Shown: one piece after another, positions 22,165-35,067 of the stretch
How the letters are laid out: every line of letters starts with the position of its first letter
How positions within the stretch are numbered: the first letter of the stretch is position 1
Assembly: GCF_026210795.1 (NCBI RefSeq)
Contig: NC_089436.1
Coordinates: 3,534,001-3,598,000 of the forward strand
Direction: 5' to 3'
DNA from: Rhizophagus irregularis
Lineage: Eukaryota > Glomeromycota > Glomeromycetes > Glomerales > Glomeraceae
DNA length: 64,000 nt
Position numbers and translations under genes: made by a program
Notes under the pieces: model-generated
What the model was told of the DNA's origin: nothing
What the model saw: only the letters and a program-made list of their open reading frames with translations
Databases searched by the model: none

Positions 22165-25059
22165 CCTAACAGATAAAGATTTTAATATTCTTTCTAATCA
22201 AAAAACTTATTTATTGCACAAGTTTTTATGATGGTCCTTATATGTATTTTTTATCTTTAACCTAGATAAATGTACATGCCAAAACAATAAAAGGAAGGAA
22301 AAAAGTTAAAAATTCAACGCTCACCTTAATTTTATATAATACTATCCAATCTCCAAAAGGCTTGTATAATGTCTAATCGCAACTTCATTTTTACGGTCGA
22401 TAAGCATCATAAGGTATCCGAAAACTTATATGTTCATCTATGATAATTGCAAAGGTTCTAATTTTTATCATTATGGTTGATTCGTAAAGTGACACGTTTT
22501 ATAATTATTGTGCGAACTATTCTAGTAACTATCTCATTGAGATCCTAACTAGACTGCAACCTTCACACCAAATTAATGGTCAACCAGCCGGAAGACAGGG
22601 GCATATGCTATGGGTTTATCACGTTTCCAATAAACCAAGGTCGTCTACAGTTGCTTGTGGTCTATGAAAGGAATCTCAATCGGCAATTTGTGTTAATTTA
22701 AATCTTAAAAAAATGTAAAAGATCTTAATATTGAGTGTGTAAAATACAGAGAGGTTACTAGCACTTCATGTAGAATACTTACACTCCTATCTATAAACCA
22801 ACTAGCACTGTTGCGCTTTGAAAATTATCTAAATACCTAATTTATAAATCCGAAAAACCAAATACAATTATATAAGGCTTTTTAAGTTTATATTTTACAA
22901 TGCTAGTGGTTGACATAACCTATATTAATATTGAAAAGAGCTTAATCGCGTTAAAACTTAGAGAAATTGAAAATAAATATCGGTACCTATTATTTTACTT
23001 TTATATTTAAAAAAAAGAAAAAAAAATGTTAATATTATTAAAAATATAAATACGATATTGGCAGTGTACAATATATCTAGGTTCAAGAGTGGAGTAGTCG
23101 GCTTCTTTTTATTGAGAAAACTTTACAAACGTTGGAAACTAATAGGGAAAATGATGTTTAGAGTAAAAAGGTTTAGTCAGTAAGCTTATAATTTACGGAA
23201 ATTTTTTGGAGACAGTGGGTTTATATAAGATTTTGACATGTTATATTGATACTATTGGATCTTATTTGAGTAACTCCGTCAATGTAAATAATAATGACTC
23301 ATGAGAAACGATGGTATTCATATGTTTCAATTGTTTCATACAAGTTTTTGTTATCTATATCATATCAACAAAAGCTTAATAAATCACAATGATTAGTATC
23401 TTGATTTTAACGGCGCAGGAAAATGATTTCAAGATTTACTAGTAATTTCTAATGCGGAGTTAACCCGCCTTGGAAACCACCCATTTTAAAGGAATTTTTT
23501 ATTCAACTAAGTTATGTTGCGTGTGAGCGTGTCTGGAGTTTCACATTTTTCTGAAATGATAAGAAGGTTTTAGTAAAAGTTGTATGTTTTTTCGGTATAA
23601 TTTATAATTTTTTTAAAAATAGACGTTTAAGAGTATTATTTCAATTAGTTTATTAGGATATTTTGCACATGCTTAATGATTATTATAAGTTACGCTTAAT
23701 AATGATCTGATGTGGCGCAAAGAGCCACATCATACCACATACTTTTTGAGAAAATTCCGTTACGTAATAAAATGTATGAGTGTATCCGAAAATGTTCTAT
23801 ACGTTCAAGAAAAATGCCTAAAATATTGTATGTTGCAAAGAATTCCTAAGCTTTGCTGACCCATAATTTATTTTATTAGACTTCATATTAAAAACTTGAT
23901 AATTTTCTCTCGTTTTATACATTTTAAAAATTAAAAATAACCAAGATCTTATATTCTTTTAAAATTTCCATGCCTAAATCTTTTATTTTATTCTTACTTA
24001 TCACTTAAAACTAGTTAGGAAGATTTAAATTTCTGATTTACTTATAGTATTTACTTTTAAGCTTGAGCACGATAATAAATATACATCATTCAAAGAATTC
24101 CATAAGTATATTGCTTGAACTAACGAGCCTTCAACATACGTGAAACATGGAGGAATTATAAGTTAATTGAAATGTCCTGAAAGGATAAAAACATTTTTTT
24201 TTGCAAATTTTGAAACTGAGAATAATCTAAAATTATTCAATTTTGGTTCGTTCGTTATACGTTAATTAAATTTTAATATACGAACGTACGTACCATAATG
24301 GAATTTACTAAGTTCTTCTTTAGTTATTCAACATAGTGAAATTTGCATCGTAACCTAGTGTAATACTAGCATGCTGCATGCGTATATTCTCGACACAATG
24401 ATATTTTGGCAGGAATGGGTTCAAACAATGCGAATACTTCACAAACCGGAACTACATCGAGTATCAAATTTTAGGAAGTTGTCTTACAGCCTGGGATAAT
24501 AATAATTATTGGATTAGAAAGAGTGTAACTACTACACACTACTGACTGCTTATTCGCCTTTCCATAAATATTAATGCAGTGTTTATAGTATGTACAGTAC
24601 CTCCTCCCCCTTAAAGTATAGTCGATTTTCTTTAAGTGAAATTGAAGGTCAAAAAACTAGGGTCGAAATTCGAGCCGGTTGTTTTAATAAAGTATTATTT
24701 AGCCAGATGTATTTATGATATCTTTTTCTTTCTAATAATAAATTTTAATTCATGAATTTAGTTTATTTTTAATGAAATTTTATTTTGAAGAAATTATTAA
24801 ACTAAAACTTTATTAGAAGCATTATACATAATGTTTGAAATTAGAAACTATAAATTTGACCTAAATTATTATGCAGCAAGTCAATGCAAATATTCCTTTT
24901 TTTATATGAAATAATTTAAAAAAGAATGAAGTGATTATTATCAATTTTCTCTTTAGTGATGCTAAACATAAAGCATGAAAATTTTCAGTTTTGTTAAAGA
25001 TATACGTTATTTAAAAAAAAAATTATTTCATCATTACAAAATTTCAAATATAAATAAGT
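22165..25059. other. Gene-free spacer, 2.9 kb
   Basis: No frame, repeat array or terminal inverted repeat that I can support. Composition is slightly less A/T-homopolymeric than its surroundings. Confidence 0.5.
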
Positions 25060-27385
25060 TTATGCATTATTTTTTGTAATATTAAAATTCTTTTCAACAG
25101 CTTGAAGAATTTCATTTTTCAAATTTTGGCCAATTTCTTGTTTAATAGCTTGAATAATTTCATCTTTTAAAAGTTGTGATGAAATTACTTCTTGCCCATG
25201 ATTATCATTATTAGTATTAACTACTGCTGAAGGCGAAATTGCTGGTTCGTGATTACTAGTTGTATTTTCATTTTGAAGCGTTCGCATAATTTCTTGCCCA
25301 TGATGATCATCAACTGGAATTATTATTGATTCATGGTTGGTTGTATTTTCATTTTCTGGCGATAAAACGATTTCTTGCTTATGATAGCTATTCTTATTAA
25401 TTATTGAAGGTGAAATTATTATTGGTTCATGGTTGGTCGTATTTTCATTTCCAGGTATTTGAATAATTTCTTGCGCATCATTATTGATCTCTTGTTTATA
25501 ACTATGAATACCTCTTATGATAGGAAGTTCCTTTTCTTCTCGACTGTAATCATTATCATTTTCATTTTTATGAATAGTTTTCTGCTTTCGTTTATTTTTA
25601 TTCCATTTGTATATTAGAAAACCACCAACTGATAATAAAATACCACTTAATAAAGATCCCACAACTGCTCCAGCTATATTGCCTGAATTATTTGGTGATG
25701 ATGGAGAAGAAGGTGAAGGCGAAAGTGATAGCGAAGGTGATGGTGATTGTGATTGTGATGGTGATGGTGATGGTGATGGTGGTTGTGATGGAATTTTTGG
25801 ATCAAACATTGTTGTCCATATATATTCTTCATTATTGCTAATATCAAGCAATAATATATCACTTTCAATCAATTTATCATAACCTTCTCCTATTAAATCA
25901 AAAAATTTTTTTTTATTAAAATTAGTTATTAACAAAATTAAATAAAAGTATACTAACGTAAAAGTATTGTATTTACCAAATGATACAACCATATATTTTC
26001 CAATTACATTTGCTTTATGATAGGTTCTAGGCTTTGGGATTTTACCAGAAATTTTTGGAATATACCAATTAAAATTATTTAAATCTAATACATAAAGTGT
26101 AGTATCTAAATATCCGGGATAATCATAAAATCCTCCAAAAATTATGATTCTTTGACCATCCAAACCTATTAAATTATAATTTACATTTATAATTAATATA
26201 TATACAAACTTTTAATAATCATTATAGACTTTTAATATTCTCATTTAATTACATACCAAGAATAGTGGAAAACGCGCCTCTATCAGAAGGAATATTTCCT
26301 GATGTTATCTAGATTTAAAATCATTAGTTAATTTACAATTTAAAATTTTTTATATATTTTTGTAGTTATAACTTACCTTTGTATCCCAACTGTTATTAAT
26401 CGTATCATATATATAAACCTAAAAATAATTTATCTTAATTAATTGATTTTAGAAAAAAATTTATATATTTATAAATTTACCTCACTTAAATTGTAAGTGG
26501 TACCTTTAGTAATAATCTCAAAGCTCACAATATCCCAATACCACCTAAACAATGAGTGATCATTAGTAAAATAAATTAAACACAAGTAAGGAATACATAA
26601 AAGTTATATCGCTTACCTAAATAAATAATTTTATTGTTAGGTATTAAAGTGGCACTGTAATCACGTCTTGGAGTTGGTACATTAGATACATGATCTGGAC
26701 CATACCAACTCATCCATACTGTATAATTTGTATCTGAAATAAGCAATTTATTTATTAAACTTCCTCCATCCAAATTAAGATTTATTGTGTCTAAAACAAG
26801 CATGTCATTTATTAAAGTAATATTGCTGGTCGCTCCTCCCCATAAATAAAATTTTCCATTATAATCAATAACGCCTGTTAAACCGTATTTTTTCCCCCTC
26901 CTTACGTTAATAAGTTCTTGCTCAAAAATAACATCTCTTGATGAGGGGTCTGTTTGGACACTTGGGAGCATGTCCACTTTCCCACTTATTGTTGGAGTAC
27001 TCCATACAAGACTACGAGAATTAAACGTATAAACCAATGTTTCTGATTGAAAAGCTCCATATAAAAATAGTGTATCATTATTTGTACCACCTTTAACTGA
27101 TGTCGCAAGAAAATGTTCTGGAACCATGTTAATATTTGATAAATCTTACCACGATAATTCTTGAGTATTAAATGGTACAGAAACATCAAGATAAAAAAAT
27201 TCATTTAGCATTTTACTGTTTAAATCCAATCCGCCCAAAATATATAATTTATTGTCAATGAATGTAGCAGTATGACAACTATATACTCTTGGCTTAAAGG
27301 GCGTCGGTTGACAATTTACTTTAACTAATAATAATACTTGAAGTAATATCCATAATATAAAATAAACTGAAGAATTTCTTGACAT
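25060..27385 (-). pseudogene. Kelch-repeat single-pass membrane protein, seven exons, two lesions
   Basis: Exons read 27385-26617, 26544-26481, 26418-26377, 26308-26257, 26165-25977 and 25889-25060, with further small uncertainty. Introns are 62-91 bp with GTAAGC, GTAAAT, GTAAGT and GTATGT donors and TAG acceptors. N-terminal signal peptide (FILWILLQVLLLVKVNCQ), Kelch blades (YSCHTATFIDNKLYILGGLD; FYLWGGATSN; RIIIFGGFYDYPGYLDTTLY; PRTYHKANVIGKYMVVSFGE), a Pro/Ser linker, one membrane helix (IAGAVVGSLLSGILLSVGGF), basic stop-transfer and a tail repeating ENTTNHEPI, ending in a likely coiled coil. The lectin-like outside and cytoplasmic tail suggest a surface sensor or adhesin (inference). TAA at 27146-27148 replaces an expected Gln between LSW and DLSNIN. 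The 64-bp exon does not keep frame (an indel near TATTGGGATATTG). Otherwise all junction phases agree. Confidence 0.8.
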
Positions 27386-28457
27386 GATTATATCCTAATT
27401 AGTAAGTGACAAATGGTCTAGTTGAACGTTTCAATCGAACTTTATGCGAAATTTTGGCCAAATCCGTTAATATCAGCAAAATTACCCACAAAATTAGTAG
27501 AAATAATATTTTAAAAAATAATATTTAATTATTATTATTATTTTTTTAAAAAAAAATTTTTACGGTATTTAAATTTTTAGCGTTACACTTAGTATTATTA
27601 TTCGAGAATTTATTTCACAATGATGCACATTTGACCTATGCAAATTTATTAGCGTATACAGAAACTTCCCGGTAGGGTGTTACGAACTTTAAGTCACTCA
27701 TCTGCATGAAAATTGATTATTTAATCTCAAAGTTGCATGAATGGATAAAATAGTTTTTATTTTAAATTTCTACATCAAGTAACTGCAAGTAACTGGTAAT
27801 ATTATATTCCGGTAATTAGTGTTTCGATCCGGATAGAATACGTTATTCGAATAAATTTAAAAAATTATCCAGTTTTTATGGCGGTTTTTATTCGGATTAT
27901 CCGGTTCGGATAAAAATCCGAATAGAAACCGAAATCCGGGTAGGATAATACCTTTCGTAAATCGATCTTCATAATTTAACATTATGAATTTTACCTGAAT
28001 TATGATATCAGTTTTTTCGAATTTTTTTTTTTTTAATTTATAGTAACGCATTTTATTAATTATTTAAGTCTTGAAAAGATTACATAATTTTTAAAATACA
28101 TAGAGGTATTGATAATAAATCATCAATAACCCTATAAGGCTATAACTAACCAGTCTATCTAAATGATTATAATTGACTAATAAAATTTAAATTCTAATTG
28201 ATGAATCTAAAATAATTTGTTCGTTTAGTTACTAAACTAAAAAAAAATGTTTTTACAAAATTTTTTAATTTTTTAATATTTTCCTATGTTTTCTAATTTT
28301 CTACTTTTTCTATGATTCGCATACTACACTTATTATATTTGATAAAAAAAAAGATACAAAAATAAAAATTAAATAAAATTGTGGAATCAAAAAAGTAATA
28401 CATTAAAAAATAAAGCCTATTCAATTCCCGTTTGACGGTAACATATTCGAAGAATAG
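27386..28457. other. Spacer with ATCCGGAT-rich patch
   Basis: No gene. 27815-27950 contains repeated ATCCGGAT, TTCGGATTATCC and ATCCGAATAG motifs in both orientations, similar in style to the GGGTCGGGT-rich MITE at 19.7 kb but without clear ends. Confidence 0.45.
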
Positions 28458-29160
28458 TCAAAAATTCTCCACTTGACTACAATAATCTGTAACCCTTTTT
28501 CCAACGAAAAGTAAAACACACAATCTAATCATATTATTTTCTGTATTAGGTAATTTGCTCAAAAATGCATCTATTTGTTCGTTTCCTATTTCTCCACCAA
28601 AATAATTTTTTACATTGACCAATAAATTCTTAACTTTTTTCTTCAATAATTGTTATTTCATTATCGTATTCTTCATCTCGTTTCCTTTACTTATTCATTC
28701 TTTTCACCCATCTTTTGGCTCACTTTATCTTGTTTTGTACCATATTTTTTTTTTAGTTCATTATGTACTCCTGTAAGCTTTCATTCCTCTTAATTCTGTA
28801 TTCTTCTATCAATATTAAATAGTACTTATCGCAAATATCTATAATTTCACAATTTACTTTACCTTTTTACTAGGATTTTCAAAAATTTCACTTGAATTTT
28901 TTCGTTTCATAATAATAATCAAATAATCTTTTATTAATATATTTTCAAATTTAAATGCAGAATATTTATACAAAATAATAATTCGTACAGTTTCCACAAA
29001 CATTACATTTCTCACTTTTCCTTACTAATTCATTATTTTCTACACTAATTTCATAACTAAAATTCTTTTCTATTGCTTCATGATGACACCCCTTACATAA
29101 AATCCAAAAGACCAAAACCCATTTCTTATTATAATTTGGTAACACTGTTAATTCTATTGA
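28458..29160 (-). pseudogene. Unrecognised gene relic with Cys-rich N-terminus
   Basis: Reading down from about 29150: LPNYNKKWVLVFWILCKGC, HHEAIEKNFSYEIS, then KCNVCGNC (possible CxxC/CxxC zinc site). Next, after a likely short intron, MKRKNSSEIFENPSKK; then broken frames (RIKRNESLQEYIMN); and finally VKNLLVNVKNYFGGEIG...DYCSQVENF ending at 28458. At least three stop codons or shifts interrupt it. Function unknown; possibly a decayed transposase-associated or DNA-binding protein, but nothing proves that. Confidence 0.4.
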
Positions 29161-30059
29161 AAATAAACTTTCACTTCACCACCAAAGATTGAATGATATC
29201 ATAAATAATGTGGAAAATAAATTCGCAATGAGTGGCCTCTTTTTTACTAATTAAAATATAGAAATTTTTTTTAATTATCATAAAATATATATAGCCATTC
29301 CCTGATGACATTCACTACTTAAGGGGTCAAATTCTATCTAAAAATATTAAGAACATAGATAATAAATGTATGTTTTAGCGATTAATCATTTTCTCGCAAA
29401 TTTGATTATTAATCATAATATTTGTAATTGAAAAAGTAGACACGAACTATAACATGATTGGTTAGTGCATTTTAGTGGTCGACCATTTGTCCAGATTTTA
29501 ACTAAATTAGGAAATAAATGATAATTAAAAATTATAAATTAGGATTTTATTCCCAAGTTTCTTGATTGGAAAAAAAAAAATTAAATTGACGAAAAAAAGA
29601 ATATACGTTGTTATTGTGCAATGACAAGAAATATTTTGATTGAGATAGTATATGGTTAACATAAGTCGTAAGGCGTAAAAATTATTTAACGATCAGGTTG
29701 TAAAGAATGTATTGCACTAATAATAAATAAATATCATGTTTAGCTCAAAAACTTAAAATATATTAGTATTAAATTCAGAATTATAAATTTGACTCGATTT
29801 TTCGTTTTATCATTTTTATCATTGAGGTAAATAAGATTATTTTACATTATTATAATATTTAATAAATAAATATAATTAAAAAAAAAAACAAAACAAAATT
29901 AGTATGGAATGATCAAAAAAGAAATCCAAAGAACAACCAAGGATTTATGGATGCTTGTTGATAAAAGAAAATATCATGTAAAAAATTTATTTCTTATTAT
30001 TATGTTGTATAATTATATTTATTTAATTTTTAACGATGATAATATTTTTTTAATTTGAA
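29161..30059. other. Spacer; possible first exon of kinase relic
   Basis: Mostly gene-free. At 29909 an ATG opens a short frame (MIKKEIQRTTKDLWMLVDK) ending near a GTAAAA donor at about 29978. It could be the first exon of the relic at 30060-31609. Confidence 0.35.
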
Positions 30060-31609
30060 AGCTTCATGTTACCACTGGTTCAACTACTGAATCAGAAGAT
30101 ACAGATGAAAAAATAATTTATATGGAAGATTTAGAAAAAAGAACACGAGTATAGAATATGTGGAAAATGTAATGAACCTGGTACAGGAAGTTCATGGTGT
30201 CGACCTTGTAATGCTAAAAGATTTAAAGAAAATTTTAAAAATTGGACTAGTGGAAATAAAAATATTGATGAATTAATTCAACAATCACAACTTAATGCTT
30301 TACATTTTACGAAATGTCTTGAATGGATACCTTATAATAATTTTGAAGATATTACTTATATTACAAGTGGTGGTCTTGGTAAAATTTATTATACTGAATA
30401 GTCTGAAGGATATATCAGGTGTTGGATAAGAGATTCGTATTTTACAGTTGCGTTAAAAAGTTTGGATAACAGATAATTCTTCTGATATAGGCGCAGCTTT
30501 TCTAAATGAGGTAATTCGAAATCTCATACATGTCATATAAGTATAATTATTATTATTTTTTTAATAATACGATATTTTATTTTGCTTTCTTCTCTACCCT
30601 TAATATTCATATTAAGTTAAATCCCATCTTATTATTTATTTTGAAAATGTTGTTAGATATTGTGAGCATGGAAATTTAAGGAATTATTTAAGCCAATCTT
30701 AATATATTAATTTAAGTTTTAAAATTGGTAAATTATCGGAAATTGCAAGAGGACTTTTAAATATTCATAATGTAGGAAAAGTCCATAAAGATTTTCACAA
30801 CAATAGTTCAATACACAAAAGAAGCAGATATTTACTCATTTGGAATAATAATGAATGAATTTATGACAGAAGAAATTCCTTATAATAATATTACTCATGA
30901 TTATTCTTTAGGTGTTAAAATATGTAAAGGACTTCGACAAAAATTTCTAATGATACAGCAAAATTAATTTCAGATTTAATTATTAAATGTTTGGATGCTA
31001 AAGTAAAAAATAGGCCAACAACTAAAAGAGTTATATCAAATATTAAAAAAATTTTATAATGAAGAAATAATAAAAATAGTGAAATTCATTCACAAATAGT
31101 AAAAATGTGAAAAAATTAGAAAAAACAAATTAAAAATAAGTGGATCAAATGAGAGTAGATTCAATAAACCTGAAAATATTCAAATACATCCAAAAGCAAT
31201 TTATACTAGTAGACTTTTAAATTTTAATAATCTTCCAGAACCAACAAATTCTTCAGATTTATTATTTAGTAACTTTTGCAAAATTTAATTTTTTATTATG
31301 AAATTTTTATTTTCATTAATTATTAATTATTATTTATTCTTTTAAATAGATGTTGTCCAATCACCAACAGAAAATTTAAGTAAGTATTTTTGCGTAATCA
31401 TATGGTAATATTTATACAATAATATTTATTGTTTATTTAATTTTCTAGTTTCGAAATGTTTTGATTGTCAATTGTAAGTGAATCAGGCAAAACATTTTAA
31501 ATTTTCATTTTATTATTATTAATATCCTCTCCGTCGTTCTTATGTATTTATTTTTATAGATCTCGACGAATTTGACGAAATTTATGAAATTGATGACGTC
31601 GTTAAATAA
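30060..31609 (+). pseudogene. Protein kinase relic with CxxC...WCxxC knuckle
   Basis: Contains CGKCNEPGTGSSWCRPCNAK, KRFKENFKNWTSGN, LEWIPYNNFEDITYITSGG (entry to the glycine loop), a beta-3 lysine context VALKSL, GLLNIHNVGKVHKDFHNN (catalytic loop, Arg of HRD absent as in the intact kinase here), and EADIYSFGIIMNEFMTEEIP. The C-terminal exons are joined by GTAAGT-type introns and end LDEFDEIYEIDDVVK. The activation segment (DFG to APE) is deleted between DFHNN and the ADIYSFG helix. TAG at 30399-30401 replaces a likely Trp, and several frameshifts follow. Same family as the intact gene at 42147-45415, without the Sel1 array. Not functional as a kinase. Confidence 0.8.
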
Positions 31610-32960
31610 GTTTAATTTAGGCCTTGGCCTTTAAAAGTATAATCATTATGATTTATAAAAGTTTTGTATTTAATATCTTTATTTATTATATAAATATATA
31701 TTAACAATTTTTTTACTATTAATTATTTAACCTATTTTTTTCTATAATAAAATTTTGAAAATGTAATAATGATCATAATGATTATAGTTTATACTTTCAA
31801 TTGCAACTTTGAGTTAACAATAATTGAATATTAAATTCACGTTTACATGATTACATTGGACGGATGATAAATTATAGATATGAAAACAGGCGTTAATTTG
31901 GCATGTATATATAGTGTATATTATTATCGATTTAAATATTCATTTTTGGGATCGATGTTTACCATTAATTAGTTGGAATTATATTTTCACGGAATAAAAA
32001 AAAGGAAATAATTTATTTTTTTTTTTTGTAGTTGTTTGCCATATGTTTAAAATTATTAAAGATCAATAAAAAATTTATTAGTTATACGACATTTATTACT
32101 GAGTCTGCTACAAAGGTTATGACAAGTATTTATGAAATATGTTGACTAAAGTTATTTTGAACAAAAAAAGTATTGTCAGTATTTATTACTGTAAAGCCGA
32201 AATTTGTTAACTATTGTTTTTATTAATGCATTCAATATTAATGAGCACATATTCGTAATGAAAGTTATAATCGTGTTCCTTTATTGGAAAGCTCTTGTAT
32301 CACATATTACATAAATCAATTTATATTTTTCTCAGCAGAATATGTCTAATAAAATTTTATATCACATATTTTATTAATAATTTGTGTGTAAGAAGGCAAA
32401 CTTCCAACTTTTCTAAATTACCATATACTGTCTAATGTTATTTCTAATCTTTTTATAAATATATATTCTTAGTTATATCAATATGATGGCAAGAATAATT
32501 GTAAGTTTTTCGTTTAAATTACTTCAAAAAAAATTAAAATTAATCATGAAAGAATATTTTGCTATTTTTTACTTTACTCGTTTAACTAAATAATATAATG
32601 ATATGCTAGATATGCAGAAATAGCACCAAGTATAAGTCAATTATAAAATTTCAACCAGCATTACATAATGTTATAATTATATAAAGAATATTTATGTTGA
32701 ATTATTGAACATTTGAACATAGTATTATATCTTTGCCGATATTATAGTTAACACTATGCTTATTAAAATTATGATTTTAAAATAATGCTAAATTGAAAGT
32801 AAAATTATTTTATTCAAGTTAAAATTAAAAACAGTATAATTTACTGGTTTTTGGAGATTTTGTAATTTAATGTCTACTGTCTGCAAGTATAAATTACTTT
32901 TGGTTGTGTTTGAATATTTTTAAATTTGTCCTAATCCACTATTAAATTTTTTTTCTTCAA
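31610..32960. other. Gene-free spacer
   Basis: AT-rich, with no gene, array or element ends recognised. Confidence 0.5.
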
Positions 32961-33480
32961 TTTATCACATTCTTTTATTTGAAACAAATTTCATTAATAT
33001 CTGATGTAACTCTTCCATCAATGGTTGGCCTATTTTCTCTTTCAAGCATCTCATTATCAAACCTGCAATAATTTTGGTATATCTTTAGAAATTTTGGTTT
33101 AATTCCTTTACATATTTTAAAATCCATCATTAGAAATATTATTATAAGGAATTTTTTTTAGAAAGAAATTCATCTATTATAATTTCAAATAATTAAATAT
33201 CCGCATTGATGACTAGGTAAATCTTCTGGTGCAATATAAGGTAATACTCCATAATTTTAATTCTTCTACTATTTACTGGTTGACACATTCTTAATCACTT
33301 ACTGTATGTATGAAAAACTAGTATATTTCTTGAATGACTTTTGCAATTTCAGATAATCAAATATACTTAACCATAATATAATTTTTAGTAATTGGATCTT
33401 GAATTACACCAAAACATCTGACAACATCTTCAAAATAATAAGATTGATTTAATCTAATGTGAACATTAAAGGGTGAGGAC
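32961..33480 (-). pseudogene. Second protein kinase relic
   Basis: On the - strand: QSYYFEDVVRCFGVIQDPIT and KNYIMVKYI (N-lobe beta-4/beta-5), then YGVLPYIAPEDLPSHQCGY (activation segment with APE) and NEMLERENRPTIDG (C-lobe). The catalytic loop and much of the C-lobe are missing and stops interrupt it. It faces the 30-kb relic in opposite orientation, so the two may be halves of an old tandem or inverted pair. Confidence 0.7.
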
Positions 33481-33659
33481 TGAGGAAAAAAGACAAATCT
33501 ATTTCACAAAAAAATTATATATGAAATAATATAGATTTTGAACTATTTCATCTTTGTTTTATCAAAAGAATCATTCAAACTTTTAATGCAACTGGTAAAT
33601 ACGAATTTTTTATCAATTCTGATTCTCAATATCTGACACCTAATGAAGTGTTCCAAAGT

Positions 33660-34560
33660 TAATACAGCTGCAAAAAAATGAAATCTTATGAAAATTAATA
33701 TTCAATTAGTTTCAGCCCACCTGAACAACTTTTAATGAATGAAGAAGTTTATTTCATTTGACCAAAGTGGAGATATTACACTCTTAATTAAAAAATAGAG
33801 AAGAAAGTCAATATCATCAAGAAAATTGTATTTTCTTCATGTACTATGCCTATATTTATGGAAATTAATATTCAAGTAGTTTCAACCCACCTGAACAACT
33901 TTCAATTAATAAATGAAGTTGATTTCATTTAGCCAACATGGAGATATTATGCTCTAAATTAAAGAACAGAGAAGAACATGTAATTTTCTCCAAGTTTTAC
34001 ATCTACATTCATGAAAATTAATATATAAGTATTCACACCTGCTAAACAACTCTCAATTAATAAAAAAGGTCATTTTCATTTGACCAAAATGGTGAAATTA
34101 TGCTCTGAAGTAAGAAATAGAAAAAGTTAGTACCATTATAAAAAGCATGACTTCTCACAATTATTATACCTACACTCATGAAAATTAATACATAAGTAAT
34201 TTTTACCTCTTTGAATAACTTTCAATTAATAAAGAAAGTTAATTTCATTTGGCAAAAGTGATGTTATTAGTTATTACACTATGAACTTAGAAAACAGAAA
34301 AAAGAAAATTTAGGAGTTTAATAGTATCATCATAAAAATTGTAATTATTTCTATTAAAATTTATTTAACTTTATGAAGTTGAAATACAAGTATTTTTGAC
34401 CTTATGAATAATGGTACTTTAATAGGCACAAAATGGTGGTTTTATTTAACTAAAGTAGTAAAAGTATGCAAATAGAAAAAAATCTGGGTGTTAATATTAT
34501 TATAAAAATAATAAATATCATGCCTAAGTTTATAAAAGTTAAGATGTAAGATTATAGTGT
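33660..34560 (+). repeat. Degenerate satellite array, units of about 155-190 bp
   Basis: Units begin near 33687, 33858, 34011, 34178 and 34371 with ATGAAAATTAATATTCAAG, then CTGAACAACTTTCAATTAAT, GAAGTTGATTTCATTT, CCAAAGTGGAGATATTA and GCTCTGAA. The same consensus makes the better-preserved array at 55540-56330. Confidence 0.8.
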
Positions 34561-34856
34561 ATTTGGAAAAAGAAGGTTTAATTTGAAAAAATTTTTAACA
34601 TATAAAAAATAAAGATTGTTTATATACATATTTGTTAAATGTAATATAAAAATTATTAAGAACTGAGATGACAAAAATTTGAAAATAACCTGGCATGAAT
34701 TTTAAATTAATTCTTTCATTAATTATAATTTCAAGTAGTTTAAAAATAAAAATAAAATAAAAACAATAAGAAAAAATATTTTTTATGAAATATAACCATT
34801 ATTTTTTAAAAAGAAATACACTTATAAGTTATAAATTTAATTTGTAATTATTTAAT

Positions 34857-35053
34857 CCCTATAAAAAGAGAAAATCCAGAAAATGTACTGAAAAAACTGA
34901 AAACATTCAGGTATGTACAGAAAATGTACCAAATTTGAAATGACTCAAAAGTTGAGTTGTTTCAAAATCTTGGTACATTTTCTGTACATGTCTGGATGTT
35001 TTCCAAACATTTCCATTTTTTCAATACATTTTACAGATTTTCTTTTTTATAGG
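34857..35053. mobile_element. 197-bp palindromic MITE with CCCTATAAAAA ends
   Basis: The left arm CCCTATAAAAAGAGAAAATC continues with AGAAAATGTACTG and ends near ACTCAAAAGTTGAG. The right arm mirrors it through CAATACATTTTACAGATTTTC to TTTTTTATAGG. The arms pair over nearly the whole length. AATTTGTAATTATT occurs on both sides (34839-34852 and 35054-35067), but on the left 4-5 bases separate it from the end. Ends match the 6.3-kb element at 50859. Confidence 0.8.
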
Positions 35054-35067
35054 AATTTGTAATTATT

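Noticed and set aside
25607-25882. 91-codon + strand frame rich in Gly/Asp
   Set aside because: Antisense of the Pro/Ser linker of the Kelch gene.
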